DNA of 34,821 nucleotides, taken from NCBI RefSeq assembly GCF_027706745.1, contig NZ_JAQFWP010000071.1, positions 1 to 34,821 of the forward strand, written 5' to 3'. The notes below the pieces were generated by a model, which did no database searches, was not told the DNA's origin, and was given only the letters and a program-made list of their open reading frames with translations. A program made the position numbers and the translations under genes. Shown here one piece after another: positions 26,177 through 32,869 of the stretch (position 1 is the stretch's first letter; each line of letters opens with the position of its first letter). The stretch is from Nocardiopsis suaedae (GTDB lineage Bacteria > Actinomycetota > Actinomycetes > Streptosporangiales > Streptosporangiaceae).

Positions 26177-26899
26177 TCACAGTTCCGCAGTGTGCGCGGC
26201 CCCGGACGCCCGGTCACCGCGCGGAGCGCTCCCCATGCGCTCCAGGCGCTCCAGGCGCTCCGCCTCCGCGGCGACGGCCGCTCCCTGCGCGCCGCCCTCG
26301 CCGCGCAGCCCGGCCACCGTTCCGGCCCGGTCGGCCTCGGGGCGGTTCTGGCCGAGCTTCCACTTGCCCTCGATCCGGTCGATGCGCACCTCGATGCCGA
26401 CGATGGCCCGGAGCATGCCCTCGGTGAACGCGCGCGGGGCGTCGTCGACCGACCACGGGTCGGGGCGGCCGCCCTCGTGCCGCTCGGTCAGCAGGCGCAC
26501 GGCCCACTCGGTCCACTCCGCGTCGTCGTGGGCGATGAGTCGCCCGTGGACGTGGGCGGTGACGTAGTTCCAGGTGGGGACCGCGCGCCCGTGCTCGCGC
26601 TTGGAGGGGTACCAGGACGGCGAGACGTAGGCGTCGGGGCCGCGCACGATGACCATGGCCGGGGTTCCGTGTTCGGTGGCGGCGCGCCACTGGGGGTTGT
26701 TGCGCGCGAGATGGCCCACGAGCCTGCCGTGCCCGGCCCCGCCGCCGTCCGGGACGTGGACGAAGGGGACGGGGGTGGCGTCGAACCCGCCGCCTCCGTC
26801 TCCGCCGCCGTCGGCGGTGACCAGGTCGGCCGCGGTTTGCGCGCCCAGCAGGCGCTCCACGGCTCCTTCGGGGGCACGGAAGTGCGCGGGCACGTACAC
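26177..26899 (-). CDS. FMN-binding PaiB family protein
   Basis: A 240-residue PaiB-type protein. It begins YVPAHFRAP, carries HLARNNPQW near 83-91 and SPSWYPSKREHGRAVPTWNY (about 115-134), and ends its core with KWKLGQNRPEADR, all typical. The split-barrel fold is thought to bind FMN or heme. Bacillus PaiB is linked with negative control of sporulation and protease genes, but the mechanism is unclear. GTG 26899 has GGAGG at 26911-26907. It is divergent from the monooxygenase gene. Confidence 0.9.
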   Translation of the reverse strand: MYVPAHFRAPEGAVERLLGAQTAADLVTADGGGDGGGGFDATPVPFVHVPDGGGAGHGRLVGHLARNNPQWRAATEHGTPAMVIVRGPDAYVSPSWYPSKREHGRAVPTWNYVTAHVHGRLIAHDDAEWTEWAVRLLTERHEGGRPDPWSVDDAPRAFTEGMLRAIVGIEVRIDRIEGKWKLGQNRPEADRAGTVAGLRGEGGAQGAAVAAEAERLERLERMGSAPRGDRASGAAHTAEL

Positions 26900-26910
26900 G
26901 GCGAGACCTC

Positions 26911-26925
26911 CACTATCTACTAGTG
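26911..26925. promoter_or_regulatory. inverted repeat CACTA-N5-TAGTG upstream of PaiB
   Basis: A short dyad touching the PaiB ribosome binding site (26907-26911) within an AT-rich island. It could be an operator that also affects translation. Confidence 0.3.
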
Positions 26926-27003
26926 CAAAAATCTTTCCCCATCGTACATACCGGTTCCCCTGGCGGCACAGGGACGGGGGCCGGGGCCAGGGATCGAGGG
27001 CCG

Positions 27004-27032
27004 TTGACCCCCGTACCGGACCGAATTACGTT
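27004..27032 (+). promoter_or_regulatory. promoter of the flavin monooxygenase
   Basis: TTGACC at 27004-27009, a 17-bp spacer, then TACGTT at 27027-27032. This is close to the sigma-70/HrdB pattern. A CGAA-N5-TTCG dyad (27022-27034) overlaps the -10. Confidence 0.6.
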
Positions 27033-27091
27033 CGGGCCACGCGCGCCGCCCCCTCGGCCGCGCCCGACGCCGTAGCCCCCGGAGGCGCCGC

Positions 27092-28720
27092 ATGCCGTCC
27101 TCTCCGCACCCCGCGACCGCCCCCGACGGCCTCGACGTCCTGGTCGTCGGCGCCGGCTTCGCCGGCCTCTACCTGCTCCACCGGCTGCGCGGCCTGGGGT
27201 TGTGCGCACTGGCCCTGGAGGCCGGCTCGGGCATCGGCGGCACGTGGCACTGGAACCGCTATCCGGGCGCGCGCTGCGACGTGGAGAGCATGGACTACTC
27301 CTACTCCTTCGACCCCGCCCTGGAGCAGGAGTGGTCGTGGACGCGCCGCTACCCCGGCCAGGCCGAGATCCTGGCCTACATCGAGCACGTGGCCGACCGG
27401 TTCGACCTGCGCCGGGACGTGCGCACGGCCACCCGCGCGGCCGCGGCCGCCTGGGACGGCGGCGACCGGGTCTGGCGCGTGCGCACCGACGGCGGGACCA
27501 CCTACGCCGCCCGGTACCTGGTCATGGCCACCGGGTGCCTGTCGATGCCCAAGGCCCCGGGGATCGAGGGCCTGGACCGGTTCCAGGGGCGGGTCCTCCA
27601 CACCGGGCGCTGGCCCCACGGGGAGGTGGACTTCACCGGGCGCAGGGTGGCGGTCGTCGGGACCGGGTCCTCGGGCATCCAGGCCGTCCCGGTCATCGCC
27701 GAGCAGGCCGCCGAGGTCACCGTCTTCCAGCGCACCGCCAACTTCAGCCTGCCCGCCAACGACCGCCCGCTCGCCCCGGACGAGCAGGAGGCGGTCAAGC
27801 GCCGCTACCGCGAGCACCGGGCGCAGGCCCGGAGATCGCCCACGGGCATCCCCGGGCGCAAGGCCGACCGGTCCGCCTTGGAGGTGCCCGAGGCGGAGCG
27901 CACCGCCACCTACTGGGACGCCTGGGAGCGCGGCGGCCTGTTCGGGATGCTGCGCTCCTACAACGACCTGACCACCGACGCGGACGCCAACGCGACCGCC
28001 GCCGACTTCATCCGCGAGCGCATCGCCGAGACCGTCGACGACCCGGCCACGGCCGAGGCGCTGGCCCCGCGCAGCCACCCGTTCGGCACCAAGCGGCCGT
28101 GCATCGACTCGGGGTACTACGCCGCCTTCAACCGCGACGGGGTGCGCCTGGTGGACCTGCGCGCCGAGCCGCTCGCCGGGGCGACGCCCGACGGGGTCGC
28201 CACCGCCCGCGGCGCCTACCCGGCCGACGACCTGGTGCTGGCCACCGGCTACGACGCGATGACCGGTGCCCTCACCGCCGTCGACCCGCGCGGGCGGGGC
28301 GGGCTGCGCCTGCACGAGGCCTGGGCCGAGGGGCCCACAGCCCACCTGGGGCTGGCGGTGGCCGGGTTCCCGAACATGTTCACGGTGACGGGGCCGGGGA
28401 GCCCGTCGGTGCTCAGCAACATGGTCGTCTCGATCGAGCAGCACGTGGAGTGGATCACCGACCTGATCGCGTCGGCGCGCGAGCGGGGCGCGGAGGTCGT
28501 CGAAGCCGACCCGGAGGCCCAGCGGCGGTGGTCCGCCCACGTGCAGGAGGTCGCCGGGGCCACGCTGTTCCCGCGCGCGGACTCCTGGTACATGGGCGCC
28601 AACGTGCCCGGGAAGCCCCGCGTGTTCATGCCGTATCCGGGTGGGGTCGACGTGTACCGGGACGTGCTGGAGGACGTGGCGGCCTCGGGCTACGAAGGCT
28701 TCCGCCTCAGCCGGGCGTGA
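27092..28720 (+). CDS. flavin-containing (Baeyer-Villiger type) monooxygenase
   Basis: A 542-residue two-dinucleotide-fold flavoenzyme. The FAD motif is GAGFAG (20-25), followed by GIGGTWHWNRYPGARCD. The Baeyer-Villiger fingerprint FQGRVLHTGRWP (164-175) is complete, and the NADPH motif is GTGSSG (190-195). The sequence is close in layout to cyclohexanone monooxygenase, which inserts oxygen next to a ketone. The natural ketone is unknown. ATG 27092 follows GGAGG. It is transcribed alone. Confidence 0.9.
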   Translation: MPSSPHPATAPDGLDVLVVGAGFAGLYLLHRLRGLGLCALALEAGSGIGGTWHWNRYPGARCDVESMDYSYSFDPALEQEWSWTRRYPGQAEILAYIEHVADRFDLRRDVRTATRAAAAAWDGGDRVWRVRTDGGTTYAARYLVMATGCLSMPKAPGIEGLDRFQGRVLHTGRWPHGEVDFTGRRVAVVGTGSSGIQAVPVIAEQAAEVTVFQRTANFSLPANDRPLAPDEQEAVKRRYREHRAQARRSPTGIPGRKADRSALEVPEAERTATYWDAWERGGLFGMLRSYNDLTTDADANATAADFIRERIAETVDDPATAEALAPRSHPFGTKRPCIDSGYYAAFNRDGVRLVDLRAEPLAGATPDGVATARGAYPADDLVLATGYDAMTGALTAVDPRGRGGLRLHEAWAEGPTAHLGLAVAGFPNMFTVTGPGSPSVLSNMVVSIEQHVEWITDLIASARERGAEVVEADPEAQRRWSAHVQEVAGATLFPRADSWYMGANVPGKPRVFMPYPGGVDVYRDVLEDVAASGYEGFRLSRA

Positions 28721-28762
28721 ACCGGGGCCCCGAAGGGCCCTCGCCGTCCCCCCGTCCCGCCC

Positions 28763-29203
28763 TCACATGGCGAAGACGCGGTCCGGGCGGATGAGGACGG
28801 CGGTGCGCCGCTCCTCCTCCATGGCCCGGTCGTACTCGGCCCAGTCGTCGTGGGTCCCGCCCGCGGCGCCGAAGACCTCGCGCAGGAGCGCGCGCAGGTG
28901 GGCGGAGTCGACGCCGTCGTAGGGGTCGTCGTAGCCGATCAGGTCGGTGTGCCCGGCCACGCTCGCCCAGTGGTAGCCGGCCTGGAAGACCAGTGAGGCC
29001 TGCGGGCGCGCCCTGAGGAGCCGCAGCTTGACCGCGCCGGTGACGGTGGTGAAGGCGGCGGCGGGCTCCCCGGTCACCGGGTGCTCCGTCAGTCCTGCGG
29101 CGACGAGGCTGGACTGGACCGACCCGTCGGCGCGGACGGCGGAGACGACGGCGCGGTGGCCGCCCCGGTCGATCACGGACTGGACCTCGCTCAGTTCGGC
29201 CAT
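28763..29203 (-). CDS. PPOX-class FMN/F420-binding split-barrel protein
   Basis: A 146-residue pyridoxamine-phosphate-oxidase-like protein. The pattern RAVVSAVRADGSVQSSLVAAG, a strand-rich middle with TGAVKLRLLRARPQASLVFQAG, and the end RTAVLIRPDRVFAM fit the F420-dependent class of actinobacteria (TIGR03618 type). F420 versus FMN cannot be settled by eye. A TAGGTT hexamer (29215-29210) ends six bases before ATG 29203, so the mRNA is probably leaderless. It is convergent with the monooxygenase. Confidence 0.8.
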   Translation of the reverse strand: MAELSEVQSVIDRGGHRAVVSAVRADGSVQSSLVAAGLTEHPVTGEPAAAFTTVTGAVKLRLLRARPQASLVFQAGYHWASVAGHTDLIGYDDPYDGVDSAHLRALLREVFGAAGGTHDDWAEYDRAMEEERRTAVLIRPDRVFAM

Positions 29204-29209
29204 GACCCG

Positions 29210-29215
29210 AACCTA
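29210..29215 (-). promoter_or_regulatory. -10 box (TAGGTT) for a leaderless mRNA
   Basis: TAGGTT ends six bases upstream of ATG 29203 with no Shine-Dalgarno. Confidence 0.55.
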
Positions 29216-29250
29216 CGCGGCGGGCCCGATCCAGGCGAAGATATGACGCG

Positions 29251-29289
29251 GTTCACTTCCAGGAACGGTGCGAACTTCAGTGAACGGTG
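29251..29289. promoter_or_regulatory. inverted and direct repeats between divergent genes
   Basis: GTTCACT (29251-29257) pairs with AGTGAAC (29279-29285). GAACGGTG is repeated directly at 29263-29270 and 29282-29289, about two helical turns apart. A TACTCT hexamer (29292-29297) follows toward the small membrane protein gene. Confidence 0.45.
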
Positions 29290-29350
29290 ATTACTCTCGT
29301 AGGTGCGGGGCGCCCCGCCCCGACCGCGCCACCCCCATAGGAGGCCGCTC

Positions 29351-29593
29351 ATGGTCGACATCGCCCTGATCACCACCGTCCTCGCCGTCACCCTCGGCGG
29401 GATCGCCCTGGTCGTACTCGGCGCGATCGCCTACATCGCCAACGAGGCGGTCCAGAACCGCCTCGACGACAAGGCGGGCGTCCCGCGCCCGGGCACGCCT
29501 TCGGCGGCCCCGGATGCCACAGCGCCGACCGCGTCGACCACGCCGACCGTGCCCGCCGCGTCCCCCCGCGACCCTGTCGGCCACACAGCCTGA
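29351..29593 (+). CDS. small single-pass membrane protein
   Basis: An 80-residue protein with one long hydrophobic helix (about 3-31) and a polar tail rich in Ala, Pro and Thr, probably disordered. I do not recognise a family. ATG 29351 follows ATAGGAGG. It is divergent from the PPOX gene across a repeat-rich promoter region. Confidence 0.65.
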   Translation: MVDIALITTVLAVTLGGIALVVLGAIAYIANEAVQNRLDDKAGVPRPGTPSAAPDATAPTASTTPTVPAASPRDPVGHTA

Positions 29594-29715
29594 GAGCGCC
29601 ACGCTCGCACCCCGCGACCAGGCCACCGAGGCGTACGGCGCCACAGGTCGGCGACGACGGAGGTCAACGGCCCCACCTGCACCGTCGTCGGCTGCACGGC
29701 GTGTGCGCGGTCACT

Positions 29716-29917
29716 GTGGATGGCGGCGACGGCCAGAGCGGGGCGGTTCCCCGGCCCTGCTCGCCGTCCGGCGGGCTCCTCGTGGTGCGGGCGGGGCGGC
29801 GCGGCCGGTACCCCGCTGACGGACCCCGGCCGGGCGGCGGGCCACCGGAGTGCCAGGTGGATGGACGGCGACGGCGTGAGCCGGGCGCTTCCCCGGCCCT
29901 GCTCGCCGTCCGGCGGG
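29716..29917. repeat. imperfect direct repeat, period about 141 bp
   Basis: Units start at 29716 and 29857 with GTGGATGG-CGGCGACGGC. Each contains an identical 29-nt core (29747-29775 and 29889-29917), followed by similar GTGCGGGC segments. The repeat could be a tandem duplication or two members of a dispersed intergenic repeat family. Confidence 0.75.
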
Positions 29918-29995
29918 TCCCTTGCGGTGCGGGCAGGCGCCCCGGCGGGAGCGTGTTCGGGGCGTGCCGGGCGCGCGGGGTCCGGTCCGGGCATC

Positions 29996-30050
29996 GAGTG
30001 TGCAGGAAAGTGCACTTTGGGCAGGTGAGAGTGGTCGAAAGTGCACACTC
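29996..30050. repeat. nested inverted repeats with AAAGTGCACTTT palindrome
   Basis: GAGTGTGCA (29996-30004) pairs with TGCACACTC (30042-30050). Within it AAAGTGCACTTT (30007-30018) is a perfect 12-bp palindrome, and AAAGTGCAC recurs at 30038-30046. The 55-bp element is symmetrical overall and less GC-rich than its surroundings. Confidence 0.75.
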
Positions 30051-30323
30051 GTTGCCCCGGGGCCGCGTTGAACGCCCGATAGGACCCCCGGGGCCGGACG
30101 CTCCTGGCACATCGGGCACGACGGAGAGGGGTGGCGATCGCGCGCGGCGAATCCGCCACGCAGGACCGCCGGCCACCCCTATCCGCGCCCGCCATGCCCG
30201 GATTGCGCCTCTCGGGCGCCCTCACAGCGATCACCCGGACCGCGAGGAGCCCGGCGGACGACGGGACAGCAGGTAGGGGCGCTGAACTGCGTCGTCGCCG
30301 CTTTCCCCGTGCTCTGCCGGGGT

Positions 30324-30360
30324 CCCGGTCGGCGCCTGCACCCCTGAGGCGCCGACCGGG
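30324..30360 (-). terminator. 14-bp terminator hairpin after rpsN
   Basis: Arms 30324-30337 and 30347-30360 pair perfectly over a nine-base loop, about 55 bases after the rpsN stop on the minus strand. Confidence 0.8.
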
Positions 30361-30415
30361 TGTCCTGCTCCCCGCCAGGGCCACGGGCGGGGACGGCTTC
30401 AGCTCCGCTCGGCCC

Positions 30416-30721
30416 TCACCAGCTCGACTTGGTGATGCCGGGCAGCTCGCCCCGGTGGGCCATCTCGCGGAAGCGGATCCTGGAGAGCCCCGCCTTGCGG
30501 ATGAACCCCCGGGGACGCCCGTCCACCGCGTCGCGGTTGCGCACACGCGTGCGGCTGGCGTCGCGCGGCTGGCGCGCCAGCGCCTGCACGGCCTCGGCGC
30601 GCTCGTCGGGACCGGTGTCCGGGTGGGCGATGATCCTCTTCAGCTCGGCCCGGCGCTCGGCGTACAGCGCCACGACCTCCTTGCGGCGCTCGTTCTTGGC
30701 GATCTTGCTCTTCTTGGCCAC
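30416..30721 (-). CDS. rpsN: 30S ribosomal protein S14, zinc-independent
   Basis: A 101-residue S14 of the long, cysteine-free type: no zinc-binding CxxC appears. The C-terminal [33 protein letters not shown] is diagnostic. In actinobacteria such C-minus paralogues replace the zinc-binding copy when zinc is scarce. It begins three bases after the rpmB stop and shares its promoter with a Zur-type box. Confidence 0.95.
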   Translation of the reverse strand: MAKKSKIAKNERRKEVVALYAERRAELKRIIAHPDTGPDERAEAVQALARQPRDASRTRVRNRDAVDGRPRGFIRKAGLSRIRFREMAHRGELPGITKSSW

Positions 30722-30724
30722 GGC

Positions 30725-30961
30725 TCAGACCTTCTCCCCGCGCGCACGGATCTCGGCGACCACCCGCTCGATGCCCCTGCGGTCGACGACCTTCATCCCC
30801 TTGGTGCTCACCCGCAGGCGCACCCAGCGCCGCTCCGACTCCAGCCAGTACCGCTTGGTCTGCAGGTTGACGTCGAACCGGCGGCGGGTGCGCCGGTGGG
30901 AGTGGGAGACGTTGTTGCCGAACGCGGGCCTCTTGCCCGTCACCTGGCACACGCGTGACAT
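30725..30961 (-). CDS. rpmB: 50S ribosomal protein L28
   Basis: A 78-residue L28: [21 protein letters not shown] at the start, then [13 protein letters not shown] and [15 protein letters not shown]. It has one cysteine only, so it is the zinc-free type. ATG 30961 follows GAGAGGACG. It is the first gene of the rpmB-rpsN operon. The Zur-type box lies 52-66 bases upstream. The usual companion rpmG (L33) is not here. Confidence 0.95.
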   Translation of the reverse strand: MSRVCQVTGKRPAFGNNVSHSHRRTRRRFDVNLQTKRYWLESERRWVRLRVSTKGMKVVDRRGIERVVAEIRARGEKV

Positions 30962-31012
30962 GGACAGCACGTCCTCTCGGGTCGTTCCGGACCCGCCCAC
31001 CCTACACCAGAA

Positions 31013-31027
31013 TGATAATCGTTTTCA
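31013..31027 (-). promoter_or_regulatory. Zur box upstream of rpmB-rpsN
   Basis: On the operon strand TGAAAACGATTATCA, within a 19-bp dyad AATGA-N9-TCATT. It closely resembles the actinobacterial Zur consensus TGAAAATNATTTTCA, and it is placed so as to overlap the -35 region relative to a TAGGGT -10. Zinc-bound Zur would repress the operon. Confidence 0.8.
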
Positions 31028-31045
31028 TTGTCGGGCGAGAGCCCC

Positions 31046-32005
31046 TCACCCCTCGTCCAGGGCACGGCGCAGCAGCACCGGGTCCACGTTGCCGCCGGAG
31101 ACGACCGCCACCACCGCCTCCCCGCGCACCCGTCCGGCCAGGTGGGCCGCGGCCGCCAGGGCCCCGCTGGGCTCGGCCACCACGCGCGCCTCCCGCGCGA
31201 TCACCCCCATCGCGTGCACGATCTCCTCCTCGGCGACCGTCACGATGCCGTCCAGGCGCTCCTTCATGTGGGCGAAGGTCAGCTCCGAGGGCCCCACCCG
31301 GACCCCGTCGGCGACGGTCCTCCCGGTGCGCTCGGGGCTCCAGGACACCAGGCGCCCCTCCCCCAGCCCCTCGGCGGTCTCGGCGGCCAGCTCCGGCTCC
31401 ACCCCGACCACCCGCACGTCCGGCCGCAACCCCTTGACCGCGGTCGCCGTCCCGGAGGCCAGGCCGCCCCCGCCCACCGGCACCACGACGGTGTCGACGC
31501 CGCCCAGGTCCTCCACGACCTCCAGCCCCACCGTGCCCTGCCCGGCGATCACCTCCCGGTCGTCGAAGGGCGGGACCAGCACCATGCCGCGCCGCAGGGC
31601 GATGTCGTCCGCGGCCTCCGAACGCCGCGCCGGAGGGACGGGCACGATCTCGGCGCCCAGGCGCCGCATCCCGTCCAGCTTCACCTTCGGCGCCCCCTCG
31701 GGCACCACGACGACACAGGGGACCTCCTCCGACCGCGCGGCGAAGGCCAGGGCCTGGCCGTGGTTGCCCGACGAGTGGGTGACCACGCCGGCCGCCTTGC
31801 GCCGCGCGGGCAGCGCGCGCACGGCGTTCACGGCCCCGCGGATCTTGAAGGCCCCGATGGGCTGGAGGTTCTCCGGCTTGAGCCACAGCCGCCCCTCGGC
31901 CCAGGGACAGGACAGAAGCGGCGTGCGCACCGCCCTGCGCCGGATCCGTCCCGCGGCCGCCTGCACGTCGGCCAATGTGATCAGCTCGATGCCACTGCGT
32001 TCCAT
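31046..32005 (-). CDS. threonine/serine dehydratase family PLP enzyme
   Basis: A 319-residue fold-type II PLP enzyme. K54 is in GAFKIRG, SSGNHG is at 78-83, and the phosphate loop GGGGLASG is at 178-185. The C-terminus VVSGGNVDPVLLRRALDEG is the normal family end, unlike the paralogue at 9866. The length without a regulatory ACT domain fits catabolic threonine dehydratase or serine racemase-like enzymes. ATG 32005 was chosen. ATG 32017, close to a GAGGGGA run, is an alternative. Confidence 0.85.
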   Translation of the reverse strand: MERSGIELITLADVQAAAGRIRRRAVRTPLLSCPWAEGRLWLKPENLQPIGAFKIRGAVNAVRALPARRKAAGVVTHSSGNHGQALAFAARSEEVPCVVVVPEGAPKVKLDGMRRLGAEIVPVPPARRSEAADDIALRRGMVLVPPFDDREVIAGQGTVGLEVVEDLGGVDTVVVPVGGGGLASGTATAVKGLRPDVRVVGVEPELAAETAEGLGEGRLVSWSPERTGRTVADGVRVGPSELTFAHMKERLDGIVTVAEEEIVHAMGVIAREARVVAEPSGALAAAAHLAGRVRGEAVVAVVSGGNVDPVLLRRALDEG

Positions 32006-32100
32006 GCCCGTTCCCATTCCCCTCACAGGCGCCGCGGACCCGGTGGGCCCCGCGGCCTCCTGCCGGGGATCGCACCGCACACGGCCATAGGCGCCCCGCC

Positions 32101-32106
32101 GATAAT
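32101..32106 (+). promoter_or_regulatory. -10 box (GATAAT) for a leaderless mRNA
   Basis: GATAAT ends seven bases before ATG 32114. The GGAGG that follows is too close to the start to act as a normal ribosome binding site. Confidence 0.5.
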
Positions 32107-32113
32107 GGAGGGG

Positions 32114-32707
32114 ATGCGTACCGAATTCACCACCGAGGACCTCCCCGGGCGGGCCTTCTACACGATGCTCACGGCCGTCGTCGTCCCGCGCCCCATCGCC
32201 TGGGTCGCGACGGTCTCCGCCTCGGGGAGCGACAACCTCGCCCCGCACTCCTTCTTCACCGTCTCCTGCGCCGAGCCGCCGATCGTGCAGTTCACCTCGG
32301 TCGGCCGCAAGGACAGCCTGCGCAACATCGAGGAGACCGGGGAGTTCACCGTCAACCTCGCCCCCGAGCCGCTGCTGGAGCAGGTCAACGCGACCTCCGC
32401 CCCGCTGGAGCGGGGCGAGAGCGAGTTCGACGCGGCCGGCCTGGCGCGCGAGCCGGGCGCCGTCGTGAAGGCCCCGCGCGTGGCCGCGAGCCCGGTGGCC
32501 CTGGAGTGCCGCCTGCACTCGACGCTGCTGCTGGGCGACTCCACGGTGGTGTTCGGCCGGGTCGTGCACGTGGCGGTGGACGAGTCCGCCCTCGACGGCG
32601 CCCACCCGGAGGTGACACGCCTGCGGCCGCTGTCCCGCCTCGGCCGCGACGAATGGGGGACGCTGGGCGGTGTCGTGGCCGTGGACCGGCCCACCCGGCG
32701 CCCGTAA
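32114..32707 (+). CDS. flavin reductase-like FMN-binding protein
   Basis: A 197-residue split-barrel flavoprotein. RPIAWVATVSASGSDNLAPHSFFTVSCAEPPIVQFTS (25-62) is the FMN-binding core of the flavin reductase-like domain, and RKDSLRNIEETGEFTVNLA follows. Such proteins reduce FMN for partner monooxygenases or act alone on small molecules. No partner is adjacent, although several flavin monooxygenases occur in the window. ATG 32114 fits a leaderless mRNA. Confidence 0.85.
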   Translation: MRTEFTTEDLPGRAFYTMLTAVVVPRPIAWVATVSASGSDNLAPHSFFTVSCAEPPIVQFTSVGRKDSLRNIEETGEFTVNLAPEPLLEQVNATSAPLERGESEFDAAGLAREPGAVVKAPRVAASPVALECRLHSTLLLGDSTVVFGRVVHVAVDESALDGAHPEVTRLRPLSRLGRDEWGTLGGVVAVDRPTRRP

Positions 32708-32717
32708 CCGCGAGCGC

Positions 32718-32746
32718 GCCCCTCGGGAGGGGGAATCCCGAGGGGC
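32718..32746 (+). terminator. 11-bp terminator hairpin
   Basis: Arms 32718-32728 and 32736-32746 pair perfectly over a seven-base loop, directly after the flavin reductase-like gene. Confidence 0.75.
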
Positions 32747-32783
32747 TCCGGACACGCCCCTTCGCGTGGGCCCGCCCCGGCCA

Positions 32784-32814
32784 TTGACCTCAAGTTAACT
32801 CAAGGTCCTAATGT
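32784..32814 (+). promoter_or_regulatory. MerR/SoxR-like promoter of the ABC exporter
   Basis: TTGACC (32784-32789), a 19-bp spacer, then TAATGT (32809-32814). The spacer contains ACCTCAAGTTAACTCAAGGT, which matches the SoxR dyad CCTCAAGTTAACTTGAGG except for two bases of the right arm. CTCAAG is also directly repeated ten bases apart. The 19-bp spacing is a hallmark of MerR-family control. Confidence 0.6.
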
Positions 32815-32869
32815 TCTCGTGCGAAGCGCGCCCGAGGGCGCTGACCCACGAGAGGCCGGTGAGCGGGAC

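Larger units (their letters stand above)
29594..30323. other. non-coding block with repeats and palindromes
   Basis: About 730 bp without a supported gene, though several frames on both strands stay open because of GC content. None has a ribosome binding site, codon signature or recognisable protein. It contains two imperfect tandem units of about 141 bp, nested GTGCAC palindromes, and CCCCGGGGCCG repeated at 30055 and 30086. Base composition is similar to the surrounding sequence except in the 30.0-kb palindrome island. Confidence 0.6.

Noticed and set aside
23639-26923. A 1094-codon open frame on the plus strand
   Set aside because: It runs antisense through the SIS, EIIB, EIIC and PaiB genes, has a low-complexity composition rich in Gly, Asp and His, and reflects third-position GC bias.
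29701-30276. Several overlapping frames on both strands across the repeat block
   Set aside because: The repeat core falls in different frames in the two units, and no start signal or protein family is visible.
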